Shown: positions 11,307 to 20,520, counted from the first letter of the stretch. The stretch is 64,000 bases of DNA from Bradyrhizobium sp. CB1650 (GCF_029761915.1 NZ_CP121695.1:8461501-8525500), one strand, 5' to 3'. A program made the numbers and translations. Notes: generated by a model from the letters alone, not told the origin.

Positions 11307-11720
11307 TTATCCAAACAATGCGCAGACAGTTTGTCTTTCTACCGATCTGAACTCTTTCGCGGCATCCGTTTTCAACCAGCTCTCATAGCGACCGCTCAAG
11401 CGGTGAAATTCTGGAGCAAACGCCTTGACGCCCCCAAGGGCATCGATCGCTGGCGCCAACGCATCCCACATTAGTTTTACCGGAGTGCACCTAAAAAATG
11501 TCGCTTGCTGCCCTGAGCTAAGGCTAGCCGCCATTATAGAAATTCTTTCCCACGTTCCTATTAATAGGAGCACTGCTGCGCGATCTTCTGTGTCGGCTCC
11601 AGCAGCAGCCATTGCGGCCGCCCCAGATCGCCGTCGTATAGCCTCAGCTGTTTGATACGGGGGATTTAAACGAAGCTGAGTTACAGTGGTGGCAAAGGCT
11701 TCGTAGTCCTTCACTGGCAT
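11307..11720 (-). CDS. Hypothetical protein (137 aa)
   Basis: Contains IGTWERISIMAASL and FFRCTPVKLMWDAL, followed by a C-terminal helix with SGRYESWLKTDA. The pattern of a helix with WERI plus a later W-D pair is reminiscent of DUF4760-type proteins, but the match is loose. Soluble, no signal peptide. It lies 39 nt downstream of the cyclase-type regulator on the same strand, so it may be co-transcribed. Confidence 0.55.
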   Translation of the reverse strand: MPVKDYEAFATTVTQLRLNPPYQTAEAIRRRSGAAAMAAAGADTEDRAAVLLLIGTWERISIMAASLSSGQQATFFRCTPVKLMWDALAPAIDALGGVKAFAPEFHRLSGRYESWLKTDAAKEFRSVERQTVCALFG

Positions 11721-11759
11721 TGGAAACCTCCCATAAACAATCGAGAGAAAGACGGTAAG

Positions 11760-14700
11760 CTATCTCGCAAGAGATGATAAGTCCATGCTTCGTCTCGCAC
11801 CCAGCTCGGCCGCCATTCGGTTAAGCCACAATGTCATATCCATATCCTGAAAGAGGGTTGTAGCTGCGACCGCATGTTCTTCGAAACGCGGGTCCTCTTT
11901 GCTGTAGTATAGCCTAGCAAGCCCGGAGTGGCAGTGTGCCTCAAGCGGACGCATGCCAAGCTCCTGCGCCATACGCAGGGCGGCACTTAAATGTTTCTCG
12001 CCTTCAGCTGGATCGTCTTGGCATCGAACTTCGCCCAGGAGACGCAGCGCGTAAGCTTCGTGTCCACGCTCCGAATGGTCTTGCGCTAGTTTGAGTGACC
12101 AGGCAGCCGCCGCGGCGGCCGCCTCAATTCGGCCCGACGCAAGATACGCTTCGCCCAAATAGGCGACACGAAGGGAGTGTCGAGCGACAAACGTGGTCGA
12201 TATAGTTTCCGTTGTTGTTTGTTCGAGTAGTGGTAGACCTTCATCGACACGGCCGACAAGTGTAAGTGCATAGCCTAGGTACGATGCTCCATACGCGAAC
12301 GCGACTGGGATTTGAGCAAACTGGCCAAGATTCAGGGCGCGTTCAAGCGTCGCAATAGCTCGAGTTAGATCACCTTTCCGAAGAAGCAGATAACCGATTC
12401 CTAAGTTCGCATAGACCTTACTAAATTGGTGATCCTCGGCGTCCGCCAGTTGGGCACCTTCTTCGCCGACTAGGATACCAGTGCGAAAGTCACCCAGTTC
12501 GGCGAAACAATACGCCAAGAAAGCACGAGAAAAGACAGACGGCAGCCCAAATAAACCAAAACGTTCGTGAACCAATTCTTCGCCGATATTATCCACGTTC
12601 CACTGCAAGAACTCTATAGCTTGTCGATATTGGCCCAACGCGTGATAGAGCAAGCCCATGGGAATGTTAGTAACAACTTGCATTCGCATATCACCGATGG
12701 ACCGGCCGATCGCAAGGGACCTCTCTCCACTCTCTGCAGCAGATTGAGGATTTCCCAACATTCGGAAGTGTTCTGTTAGATAAGCAGAGACCCAACCGAG
12801 GCGGGACTGATCGCCAAGCCGGCGGGCCAATTCTTCGGCTTCATCTAGGTACCCGCCGATCTGACCGAGATCCCCTAGGGGTTGAAGCGCGTTACGGATA
12901 TCAAACCGGATGTCCACGGACTGCTGAAGGAAATCACGATTCTCGGGAAGATGTTTTAATGCCTCTAATGCCTGCTTGAACCGTACTGTGGCCTCTCGAT
13001 TTGCACGACGTTCTACAGCTCTAGCTCCCGCTTCCCGAAGATATTTGAGCGCCTTCGGCCACACCTGTCCGAGAAAGGCGTGCTGGGCGAGACGCTCCAC
13101 ATGCTCCGACAGGCGCTCGGAATAAAGCCTTTCCATGGAGTCCGCGACATCCGAATGAATCTCACAGCGACGTTCCTTGGTAAGGCTTTCGTAAGTAACC
13201 TCATGCGTTAGAGCGTGCTTGAACGTGAATTCGAGTTCAGGAAAGAGCTTTGTTTCGTAAAGAAACTCTCCGGCCTGAAGTTCTGCGAGTCTGCTGCGAA
13301 GTTCTTGCTCTGAGAGTTTCGTAACAATCGTAAGCAAATCAAATGGCACGTCCTTGCCTACTACTGCTGCCTCTTGCAGCAAACTTTTTAGCTCTGGCGC
13401 CAATCGATCGATGCGAGATGATATAACGGCTTGAACGTGCGGTGGCACTTGGAGATCGGAAAACGGCTTAAGTAAGCGATAGTGTCCACGCTCGCCACCG
13501 AGCACTCCTGTCTCTACTAACATCCGCACGATTTCTTCGAGAAAAAACGGATTACCTTCAGCGCGATCAATCAATGGTCGCCTTACATTGAGAAGTGCAG
13601 GCTCGCTACCCAACACGGCTTCCAACAACTGTTCCATTGCCTGGCTGGGAAACGGTCTTAGATCGATCTCCCGATAATGCGATCGCAATCGCCAATCATC
13701 CTGGTAATCGGGACGATAGCTTACCAAAAGCAATATGCGTTCGTCTGTTAAAACTTCTACCAAGGAGTCGATTAGGCCTATTGATAGTAAGTCATTCCAG
13801 TGAAGGTCCTCAAACAAAAGGATGAGTGGCTTAACCCGGCTCTCTCTAACCATGAGTCGCCGGAAGCCTAGCGTGATTTCGCGTCGTCGCTGAACTGGAT
13901 CAAGAGTCGCGAACGGGTGATTTTTCGGCAGCACTTCTAGGAGATCGAGCACCGCTGGAATGGCCTCTTGAAGCGACTGATCTAATCCGATTACTTTGCC
14001 GGTCACCTTCTCTCGAATGGTCTGGAAATCCTCTCGCGGATCTATATTAAAGTAATCTTTGAGAAAACCGATAATCGGCAGATACGGTGTGGCGCGCCCA
14101 TAAGAAACCGTGTTTGTTGCAAGTACCTGCCAACCCTGGACATGACGGGAGTGGGTAAATTCATGAAGCAGCCGTGACTTGCCGACCCCGGCTTCGCCCA
14201 CTACTGCTACGATTTGGCCACGGTTTTTGGACGTGAGCTCAAGAGCGTTTCGCAGCGCCTGCATTTCAGAGCTGCGCCCGACGAACTGGGTGAGACCACG
14301 TGCGGCCGCAGCCTGCAATCGAGTGCGTACCGGTCCAGTTCCTGTAAGCTCATACACGTGGACAGGAGAATTGATTCCCTTGACCGGCACAAATCCCATC
14401 GACTTAGACTCAATATAGCCATCGGCGAGCTGAGCCACATCCGCGGTGATTAGAATAGAGCCAGGCGTAGCTATCTGCTCCATTCGAGCGGCCAAATGTG
14501 CAGTTTGACCAACCGCAGTGTAGTCGATACTCAGGTCGCTTCTAATCGCGCGCACTATAACTTCTCCGGAATTAAGACCAATCCGGACCAGCACCTGGAA
14601 TCCCTCTCTACGTCGAAGCTCTTCTGAATATTTCCTTATGCTTTCCTGCATCAAAAGTGCCGCATAGCACGCACGGACTACATGATCTTCGTGTGCGACT

Positions 14701-15125
14701 GGCGCACCAAACAGCGCCATTATCCCGTCCCCCATAAAATGGCTAACCGTTCCCTCGTAGCGATGGACGGCGCCTATCATGAGCTCTAGGACTCCGTCGA
14801 GCAATCGTCTCCCATCTTCCGGATCACGATCTACAATAAGCTCAAGTGAGCCCTTGATGTCGGCGAACAGAACAGTTACTCGTTTACGCTCAGCCGCGAG
14901 AAAGTGCTTCGATGACCGTATCTTCTCGGCTAAGTACCTTGGCGTAAATTCGCTTAGAGACGGACTCTTGGAGCTCTCCAGAGGACCGCCACACCTCTTG
15001 CAAAATTTGTACGCGATAGCATTGCCCGCGCCACAGTGGGAGCAAATAACTTCGAGCTTTGTCCCGCACTCTGGACAGAACGCTGCGTCAGCAGGCACTT
15101 GATGTCGACAGCGTTCGCACAGCAT
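11760..15125 (-). CDS. Adenylate/guanylate cyclase with AAA ATPase and TPR domains (1121 aa)
   Basis: Multi-domain signalling protein. Residues 1-46 hold a double zinc ribbon (Cys3, 6, 17, 20 and 28, 31, 42, 45). Residues 80-262 are a class III cyclase catalytic domain: VTVLFADIKGS (Asp89) and FMGDGIMALFG (Asp133) supply the two metal-binding aspartates, and LAARMEQIA lies at the transition-state arginine region. Residues 280-560 form a P-loop ATPase (GEAGVGKS at 310-317; LILLFEDLHW as Walker B). The remaining 500 residues are TPR-like helices. Family members sense an unknown input and make cAMP. No frameshift is visible. Lower GC than its neighbours. Confidence 0.85.
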   Translation of the reverse strand: MLCERCRHQVPADAAFCPECGTKLEVICSHCGAGNAIAYKFCKRCGGPLESSKSPSLSEFTPRYLAEKIRSSKHFLAAERKRVTVLFADIKGSLELIVDRDPEDGRRLLDGVLELMIGAVHRYEGTVSHFMGDGIMALFGAPVAHEDHVVRACYAALLMQESIRKYSEELRRREGFQVLVRIGLNSGEVIVRAIRSDLSIDYTAVGQTAHLAARMEQIATPGSILITADVAQLADGYIESKSMGFVPVKGINSPVHVYELTGTGPVRTRLQAAAARGLTQFVGRSSEMQALRNALELTSKNRGQIVAVVGEAGVGKSRLLHEFTHSRHVQGWQVLATNTVSYGRATPYLPIIGFLKDYFNIDPREDFQTIREKVTGKVIGLDQSLQEAIPAVLDLLEVLPKNHPFATLDPVQRRREITLGFRRLMVRESRVKPLILLFEDLHWNDLLSIGLIDSLVEVLTDERILLLVSYRPDYQDDWRLRSHYREIDLRPFPSQAMEQLLEAVLGSEPALLNVRRPLIDRAEGNPFFLEEIVRMLVETGVLGGERGHYRLLKPFSDLQVPPHVQAVISSRIDRLAPELKSLLQEAAVVGKDVPFDLLTIVTKLSEQELRSRLAELQAGEFLYETKLFPELEFTFKHALTHEVTYESLTKERRCEIHSDVADSMERLYSERLSEHVERLAQHAFLGQVWPKALKYLREAGARAVERRANREATVRFKQALEALKHLPENRDFLQQSVDIRFDIRNALQPLGDLGQIGGYLDEAEELARRLGDQSRLGWVSAYLTEHFRMLGNPQSAAESGERSLAIGRSIGDMRMQVVTNIPMGLLYHALGQYRQAIEFLQWNVDNIGEELVHERFGLFGLPSVFSRAFLAYCFAELGDFRTGILVGEEGAQLADAEDHQFSKVYANLGIGYLLLRKGDLTRAIATLERALNLGQFAQIPVAFAYGASYLGYALTLVGRVDEGLPLLEQTTTETISTTFVARHSLRVAYLGEAYLASGRIEAAAAAAAWSLKLAQDHSERGHEAYALRLLGEVRCQDDPAEGEKHLSAALRMAQELGMRPLEAHCHSGLARLYYSKEDPRFEEHAVAATTLFQDMDMTLWLNRMAAELGARRSMDLSSLAR

Positions 15126-15518
15126 GACCCGATTATCTCCGTGCCTGCCTGAGGCCCTTGCAATCTTCGTCGCGCCATTCTGTCCTCATTCTACCACTGA
15201 ACGCGCCTCTTCGTACACCTCTGGATGTGGCGCGCATTAATACTGCGCGAGGGCAGGCTCGACGCCGCGCCCTCTCCGGACGCATCGGTCGGAGAAGGAA
15301 TGCTTCTGGCTCGGCCAAAAACGTTTCACATCCTGACCAGACTCGTCGAACTTAGGTCGAGAATGGGTGCGCATTCGGTGACCGCCCCTGATAGGTTCGT
15401 CTTGATCGGATTTAGCGGACTGCGCTCAAGCCGAGTGAGCGACGTTCTGAGGATGCTAGTTTCCAAGGCAGAAGTTCATGAATACGCCTGGCGGGGGTGA
15501 TCCGGCAGGCGTATTGCC
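15126..15518. other. Intergenic, nothing recognised
   Basis: About 390 nt at the edge of the low-GC insert; no gene, repeat or promoter was supported. Confidence 0.35.
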
Positions 15519-15778
15519 GTGACAAACGAACGCCCTTTCGCCGACCCGGAAGCCGCAGCCCGCAAGCTGGTCGAGCTCGCCAAAGAGCATCGAGTCCGTC
15601 CAAGACGACCGCGTCCACATCGAGAAGATCAACGCGCCATTCCTCTATACGCTCAAGGGCAGCGGAGCGGAGTTCGGCGCCGGCATCGAGCATGCCATCG
15701 ACAATGGTTGGCTCGAAGCTACACGAGAGCGGGACCTATGTGCGACTGCTAGACGGCGGAAAGAACCTGCTGGCATAG
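15519..15778 (+). pseudogene. Frameshifted small hypothetical gene
   Basis: Three frames together spell one protein: MTNERPFADPEAAARKLVELA, then VHIEKINAPFLYTLKGSG and FGAGIEHAIDNGWLE, then LHESGTYVRLLDGGKNLLA with a TAG at 15776. Two indels (near 15590 and 15720) break it. The last part looks like a short winged-helix domain. Function unknown. Confidence 0.6.
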
Positions 15779-15928
15779 GAACCTATCGCTCCCGGCTACG
15801 CTTTCCTTTCGCCGGCATCGCCGCCAATCGCCGGCTGGAATGGCGGCCTCGGCTCCGTCCCCCTGTGCCGGGGCCGCTCCCTACCTCAGGGATTCGTAAA
15901 TTCCTCCACGAGCCCCTATCTCCCGTCC

Positions 15929-16518
15929 ATGCGTATGGCGTACGAGCTCTGTCTGGCGACCGCCGGCAAACGGGTCCCCGACGGACCGGATTGGATCCAC
16001 GAAGTAAAGCACGACGGCTACCGGATGCTGGTCATCCGGGAGGACAAGCGCGTGCGCCTGCTGTCCCGCAACGGCAGCGATTGGACCAAGCGCTACCCCT
16101 GGATTGCCGAGGCGGCGCTGAAGAACCGCCAGAAGCGTTTCGTCATTGACGGCGAAGCGGTGATCCTCGGCGTCGACGGCATCTCGGATTTCAACGCGCT
16201 GCACCCCCGCAAGCACGACCACGAAGTGCAGCGCTACGCCTTCGATATCCTCGCCATGGGCGGCGACGATCTGCGGCCCCTGCCGCTCCACATGCGCAAG
16301 GCCAACTTGGAACAGCTATTGGCTGCCGGCCGGACGGGATCACCGTGGCACCGTTCGAGCGCGGTGAGATCGGCCCAGATCTATTCCGGGCGGCCTGTCG
16401 CATGGGTCTCGAGGGTCTGGTTTCCAAGCATTGCGATCGGCCTTACCGTGGCGGCCGGCAGAAGCACTGGATCAAGGTGAAGAACCGGAGCCATTCGGCT
16501 ATGGGGCGCGAACTCTGA
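15929..16518 (+). pseudogene. Third LigD-type ligase, frameshifted
   Basis: Reads EVKHDGYRM (motif I, lysine 27 of the frame), VIDGEAVIL (motif III) and DILAMGGDDLR, then shifts frame near 16330. The next frame carries GITVAPFERGEIGPDLF, GLEGLVSK (motif IV) and WIKVKNR (motif V), and stops at 16516. It is a different subgroup from the other ligases here and has no OB fold. One base change would restore the frame; as read it is a pseudogene. Confidence 0.75.
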
Positions 16519-16574
16519 CTTTTGAGGGAAAGCCCCAAGGACTGGCAGCCGCGATCTGAAGCGAGGTGGCGGGA

Positions 16575-16871
16575 CTAAGCAGCCCGACCCTTGCCACGGC
16601 CTCTAGTTCTTCTCCGTTCCGCCGCTCTAACCTTCCGCTTGGCCTTGGCCCCAACCCGGCCAAATGCTTGCTCGAAGGTTTCGGTCCGCTTCGTCGGGAG
16701 ACGGCTCGCCAAGTCGGGCATGAACCTCTCGACGAGATCCCGCGTATTCTCGTCGATCCATTCGATACCATCAAAGGAAGCAATCTGGTCATGGAGCGCC
16801 CGGAAATCGTCGTCCGTCATGGGCATACCATCGGGGCGGAGCGGTGCTCGCTTAGGCTTGATGCGTTTCAT
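16575..16871 (-). CDS. Small basic hypothetical protein (98 aa)
   Basis: MKRIKPKRAPLRPDG start, a helical middle (DDFRALHDQIASFDGIEW, then DLVERFMPDLASRLP) and a strongly basic tail (RKVRAAERRRTRGRGKGRA). Both ends suggest nucleic acid contact. No known family was recognised. ATG at 16871; no strong ribosome binding site. Confidence 0.5.
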   Translation of the reverse strand: MKRIKPKRAPLRPDGMPMTDDDFRALHDQIASFDGIEWIDENTRDLVERFMPDLASRLPTKRTETFEQAFGRVGAKAKRKVRAAERRRTRGRGKGRAA

Positions 16872-17036
16872 GGCGATCGAACTCCGCGAAGTAGACTATC
16901 AGTATTTCCCGACCAGTTCCTACCCTGCCGCCAGTAACAAGGATCGATGGGCCGCACTGATTAGGAACATGCGTGTCACTGACCTGATTGGGAAGAAGCA
17001 CGGCGTCAAGGCCGCGCTTTGCCCAGGAGGGGGACG

Positions 17037-17279
17037 GTGTCGAGATCGCTGGTTTCGAAGGACGATCTTGAGCGTATTGCGCTGCAGGAGATCCGCAGCT
17101 TTCCCGGCACCGAAAACGTCCTCTCCGTCGAAATTGAGTTTGAGCGAAGTGACCGTCCCGGCATGAGCTGGCGGCTGCATGTCTTGGCGCAGGAGGGCTG
17201 CGATCTCGCTCGTGTGCAGTATGCCGCAAAGACGACGACCGATCGGCTGAAGCATCGCTATGAGGTTCGTTTGAACTAG
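17037..17279 (+). CDS. Conserved small hypothetical protein (80 aa)
   Basis: The start is the GTG at 17037, six nt after a perfect AGGAGG. The product has an alpha-beta pattern (DDLERIALQEIRSFPGTENV, SWRLHVLAQEGCDLARV) and ends RLKHRYEVRLN. A remnant of a paralogue with the tail RLKHRYQIRLN lies at 20643-20678. A terminator follows at 17288. Function unknown. Confidence 0.65.
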   Translation: MSRSLVSKDDLERIALQEIRSFPGTENVLSVEIEFERSDRPGMSWRLHVLAQEGCDLARVQYAAKTTTDRLKHRYEVRLN

Positions 17280-17287
17280 CTTCCCGC

Positions 17288-17331
17288 GGGCGCGCACGGG
17301 GGCGCACACATCCGCGCCCTCGGATTTTTTT
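17288..17331 (+). terminator. Rho-independent terminator
   Basis: GGGCGCG (17288-17294) pairs with CGCGCCC (17313-17319), followed by a run of seven T at 17325. It ends the gene at 17037 and faces the stop of the minus-strand mini-gene. Confidence 0.6.
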
Positions 17332-17332
17332 C

Positions 17333-17437
17333 CTAGCTGACCAGCACCGCGATGGCGGCCATAAATCCAAGAACGAGCATCACGCCAGCCGCGAGGGCGA
17401 CAAGGTCGACAGACGGGTTGTGGAGGTGAAGGCGCAT
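17333..17437 (-). CDS. Small single-span membrane protein (34 aa)
   Basis: ATG at 17437 preceded by AGGAGG; the product starts MRLHLHNPSVDLVALAAGV and continues as one hydrophobic helix ending in AVLVS. Too short for most gene callers. A promoter-like GGAAC-N17-CGTT lies about 110 nt upstream. Function unknown; one of several mini membrane proteins in this window. Confidence 0.6.
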   Translation of the reverse strand: MRLHLHNPSVDLVALAAGVMLVLGFMAAIAVLVS

Positions 17438-17543
17438 AATCGCCTCCTGCGTTACCCCGCATCAAGGCCCCGCCGCCATCAATAGGCAAGTGACGGGGGT
17501 GCGGCGACGGGACCTGCGGCTACGGGGAAATGCCGCAATAGGC

Positions 17544-17569
17544 AACGGTCTGATCGCCAGATCTGTTCC
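17544..17569 (-). promoter_or_regulatory. EcfG-type promoter (GGAAC-N17-CGTT)
   Basis: On the minus strand GGAAC (17569-17565), 17 nt, CGTT (17547-17544). Within the accepted 16/17-nt spacing. It would drive the mini membrane protein at 17333-17437 through a leader of about 100 nt. Confidence 0.45.
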
Positions 17570-17580
17570 ATTCACACAAC

Positions 17581-17630
17581 TTGCGAAACTTAGGCGAGGA
17601 AAAACGACGTGTTACACTTTGCGAAACTTA
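17581..17630. repeat. Paired TTGCGAAACTTA boxes before the resolvase
   Basis: The 12-mer TTGCGAAACTTA occurs at 17581-17592 and 17619-17630, 38 bp apart and just before the recombinase start. Could be recombinase binding sites (res-like) or an autoregulatory operator; no inverted partner was seen. Confidence 0.4.
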
Positions 17631-17652
17631 TTTGCAAAAGTGGATCGCGCAA

Positions 17653-18198
17653 ATGGCCATTCTCGGATATGCCAGAGTCAGCACCCAGGATCAGCACCTC
17701 ACCGGCCAAATTGAAGCCCTAACGGCGGCCGGCGCCACGACCATCTTCAAGGAGAAGATCAGCGGGGCCCGGGCCGATCGGCCGCAATTGGCGAAGCTGA
17801 TGGCGTCACTGAAGACTGGCGACGTGGTTCTGGTCACCAAGCTCGACCGACTCGGCCGCTCGACCCGCGAGCTCCTCGACCTGATCGAGCGCATCGGCAA
17901 GGCCGGCGCCACCTTCCGTAGCCTCGGCGACCCGTTGTGGGATACGTCTAGCTCGCAAGGTCGCTTGCTCTCGACGCTCCTGGCCGCGATCGCCGAGTTT
18001 GAGCGCGACCTGATCCGGGAGCGCACCGGTGAGGGTCGTAAGCGCGCCCAGGCCAAGGGGATCAAGTTCGGCCGGAAGCCGAAGCTGTCGGACTATCAGC
18101 GCGCCGAAGCCTTGAAGCGTCGAGCGGCCGGCGAGACGCTTGCCGAGATCGCGAAGAGCTACGCGGTCGACCTGTCGATGATCTCGCGCCTCCGTTGA
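17653..18198 (+). CDS. Serine recombinase, resolvase/invertase family (181 aa)
   Basis: Site-specific recombinase that cuts DNA through a serine: ILGYARVSTQDQ places Ser10 as nucleophile. LVTKLDRLGRSTRELL and EFERDLIRERTGEG are the conserved core, and a C-terminal helix-turn-helix (GETLAEIAKSYAVDLSMISR) binds DNA. The frame opens at 17581, but the conserved start is the ATG at 17653. Length is typical and no lesion is seen. The direct repeat just upstream may be its site. Confidence 0.85.
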   Translation: MAILGYARVSTQDQHLTGQIEALTAAGATTIFKEKISGARADRPQLAKLMASLKTGDVVLVTKLDRLGRSTRELLDLIERIGKAGATFRSLGDPLWDTSSSQGRLLSTLLAAIAEFERDLIRERTGEGRKRAQAKGIKFGRKPKLSDYQRAEALKRRAAGETLAEIAKSYAVDLSMISRLR

Positions 18199-18443
18199 TC
18201 AGGACGCCATCCGGAGAGCGTGTTCGCGAAAGCCTATGGCGGCTAGGCTCCAGCGGCTTTAACCTTGAGCCGTTCCTTAATTTCAGCGCGTCATTGCAAC
18301 TTGCATGCGATTTGCCCCGTCAATGATGCTTGCCGTCTGACGTTTGCCGCCAGAATTGCAAGGCCAGCAACGGGCCGCCGGCGATACTGGCTGGAAGAGC
18401 CGACGGCCCACCCTTGATCAGCTCTATTGCGCGGTACTACGAC

Positions 18444-18638
18444 GATCGCCACCGCCGGCAGGCGCAAGGTCAAGCCAAGGCCAAGGCTGAGGGTCGCTAC
18501 AAAGGCCGCCCGGAGGATGCTGACCGCAACGGTGCTATCGCCCGCATGCTCGCCACCAAGCAGTCCTGGAGCACGATACAGGCCGCCACGGGCTGCTCGC
18601 GCGCCACGATCGCGAAGATCGCCAAGCGCGCCGCCTGA
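18444..18638 (+). pseudogene. C-terminal fragment of a second resolvase
   Basis: AKAKAEGRYKGRPEDADRNG followed by the HTH segment WSTIQAATGCSRATIAKIAK is the typical tail of a Tn3-type resolvase. The catalytic domain is absent; upstream sequence in this frame does not resemble a recombinase. Confidence 0.65.
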
Positions 18639-18647
18639 TCTCATCGA

Positions 18648-18746
18648 TCACTCTCGATGGGGCCGCCTCCGGGCGGCGCTGACCAGCAGCGCCACCGCGA
18701 AAACGACGATCGCGCCGATGTCGCCCGCGACTGTGAAGATCTCCAT
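18648..18746 (-). CDS. Candidate small membrane protein (32 aa)
   Basis: MEIFTVAGDIGAIVVFAVAL continues to LVSAARRRPHRE: one membrane helix with a basic, cytoplasm-facing tail. The start at 18746 has only a weak ribosome binding site. Supported mainly by its design, similar to the 34-aa gene at 17333. Confidence 0.4.
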   Translation of the reverse strand: MEIFTVAGDIGAIVVFAVALLVSAARRRPHRE

Positions 18747-18901
18747 GACACCGACAGTCCCATCGGTTGACGACAATTGCATGAACGCTGCGCGATCCCG
18801 CGCGCGGGGTGACGGATTCCGTCACCCCCGGCTGTGCGCTGCCGCGCCTCGGCCGGGCTTCGACACCGGCTAGACGGACGGCCGCTGGCACGGCGTCTCG
18901 A

Positions 18902-19135
18902 CTATTTTTTGAAGACGATGACGCGCTTTGCCTTCTTCTGACGGAATTTCCTTGGCTCGGTCACAGCGGCAAAGAGGGTATCGTACGCCTGTACAATTGG
19001 CGCGCGTCCGCTGCTTGCCAGAAGAGCCTCGATATGGAGGCAAGTCGAATCCACCAGACCTGTGACGAACTGCACTGAACGACTGGTGCCATCCGGAGAG
19101 TGGTTGGAATGCGCGGTGGCGATCTCCGGTAACAT
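18902..19135 (-). CDS. Possible small hypothetical protein (77 aa)
   Basis: Open frame with ATG at 19135: MLPEIATAHSNHSPDGTS start, IEALLASSGRAPIVQAYDTL middle and a basic end RKFRQKKAKRVIVFKK. No ribosome binding site or family recognised, so it may be chance. Confidence 0.3.
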   Translation of the reverse strand: MLPEIATAHSNHSPDGTSRSVQFVTGLVDSTCLHIEALLASSGRAPIVQAYDTLFAAVTEPRKFRQKKAKRVIVFKK

Positions 19136-19217
19136 GAGGGTTGCGGTTCAGGCTGCCAGGTCAGTTGGCTGATCAATGGGTTTTGGTGGCGAGCGTTGGC
19201 CAGCATCATCCGCGACA

Positions 19218-19457
19218 TCAGCCGCAAGATCGAATGTCAGGCAGTGCTCGAGAAGCGGGCGACGATAGGACTGCCGCAACTTGACGCCCGTGCTTCCTCG
19301 CCAGGCGGTTGAGCCCCTTGATCGCCGCGCCGCCGGGGCCCAGCACGAGGAGCGCGACATCCCAAAGGCGCGCGCAGATGCCCTGGATGCCCCCGACAAG
19401 ACGAGGAAGCGTCGCCCCCGCCTCTACTCTTTTTTTGTAGGCGGTAAAATAGAGCAT
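19218..19457 (-). CDS. Possible phage-type small protein (79 aa)
   Basis: MLYFTAYKKRVEAG start, then LPRLVGGIQGICARLWDVAL and LGPGGAAIKGLNRLARKHG. Part of this sequence recurs in decayed form at 20521-20636 (with a TAA after LYFTA), showing that the block was duplicated as a unit. It opposes the RepA-like remnant. Function unknown. Confidence 0.35.
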   Translation of the reverse strand: MLYFTAYKKRVEAGATLPRLVGGIQGICARLWDVALLVLGPGGAAIKGLNRLARKHGRQVAAVLSSPASRALPDIRSCG

Positions 19458-19458
19458 G
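19343..19458. repeat. Diverged direct repeat, copy 1
   Basis: Shares about 115 bp with 20521-20636, including GAGGAGCGCGACATCCCAAA and the end GGCGGTAAAATAGAG, with scattered substitutions and small indels. The copies flank the RepA-like remnant and the CAATGGCGCA cluster. Confidence 0.65.
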
Positions 19459-19468
19459 TCGTGACCCG

Positions 19469-19958
19469 CATGACCGAGGAAGAGGCTAAGCGCTTTAGCG
19501 TCATGCCCGAGGAACGGAGTCTCTACGTTCGGCTCGATAGCAGCAAGGTCAACATTGCCCCACCCTCGTATACGGCGACATGGTTCAAGCTCGTCAGCGT
19601 CCAGATCGGTAACGACGATACCGACTATCCCAAAGGCGACGAGGTCCAGACCATGGTGCGGTGATCGCCGCCGCGGACGTGGGAAGGCGTGTCCAGCGTC
19701 CAGCTCAATGCGGCGCTGACCGAGATCGAGGCCGGCATGCCGAACGGACAGCGCTATTCCGATGCCTCCAAGGCTAGTACCCGAGCTGCCTGGACGGTCG
19801 TTCAGCGCCACTGCCCAGACCGCACGGAGGTCCAATGCCGCGAGATCGTCCGCACCTGGGTCAGGAACGGAGTGCTCACCAACGAGGACTACAACGATCC
19901 GGTCGAGCGGAAGGCACGTAAGGGCCTCCGGCTAGACCCCGAAAAAAGGCCATCATGA
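19469..19958 (+). pseudogene. C-terminal remnant of a RepA-like helicase
   Basis: MTEEEAKRFSVMPEERSLYV, then RLDSSKVNIAPPS and ATWFKLVSVQIGN resemble the end of RepA/AAA-type helicases of rhizobial phages and plasmids. An in-frame TGA at 19662 falls where relatives appear to have Trp (before SPPRTWEGV). The frame goes on through YSDASKASTRAAWTVVQRHC to DPEKRPS at 19958. The ATPase core is missing, so this is a truncated and interrupted remnant. Confidence 0.55.
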
Positions 19959-19960
19959 GC

Positions 19961-20097
19961 TGCGCCATTGACCCGATTTCAATGGAGCACCAATGGCGCA
20001 ACTCAATCTGCTCCACCATTGAATTTTCCCCTAGTCAAAAAGCCAATGGCGCAAAGCGCTCCATTGGCGTCATTTTCAATGGCGCAGTGATGGCGCA
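19961..20097. repeat. Cluster of CAATGGCGCA iteron-like repeats
   Basis: Perfect CAATGGCGCA at 19991, 20044 and 20077 and inverted at 19961-19970; near copies at 19980 (CAATGGAGCA), 20016 (inverted), 20057-20066 (inverted CAATGGAGCG) and 20088-20097. Eight copies in 137 bp, directly after the RepA-like remnant. Resembles replication iterons or an operator cluster. Confidence 0.6.
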
Positions 20098-20107
20098 AAC
20101 GGCGCCG

Positions 20108-20520
20108 ACAGCGGCAGCGCTGCGCTATCGCTCCGCTCGCCTCGCGGCGCCTTCGGTAGGTCGTCGCGTGAGCTTACAAGCGAGCGCGTGGCGTCCAACC
20201 TGCTCACCTCACGCAAAAATCACACACTGCACCTCCAACTTTTTGGTGCTCGCCACGCTCCGCCTGGCCAGGCGCCCGCCGGAGCGCGGCTCCGGGTCGC
20301 CGTCACCGACTGGGATCGAACGCAACATACGCGCGACACGTATCAGTGAATTCCTGTAATTACGGGGATATATCGGAGACATTCGGATATTAAACCCAGC
20401 GCTCAACGGCAAACGCACCGCGAAAGTCGCCAGATCAACACGATCAGATGCGTGATTGATTAGTTCAGTTGCACTGGCATTTACTGAGATAAAAAAGCTG
20501 GGCTCAACACACCGGGGTTC
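20108..20520. other. Intergenic, nothing recognised
   Basis: Between the repeat cluster and the second copy of the 115-bp repeat; no supported gene. Confidence 0.35.

Noticed and set aside
19961..20097. CRISPR array
   Set aside because: The repeats are 10 bp, in both orientations and unevenly spaced; there are no cas genes.
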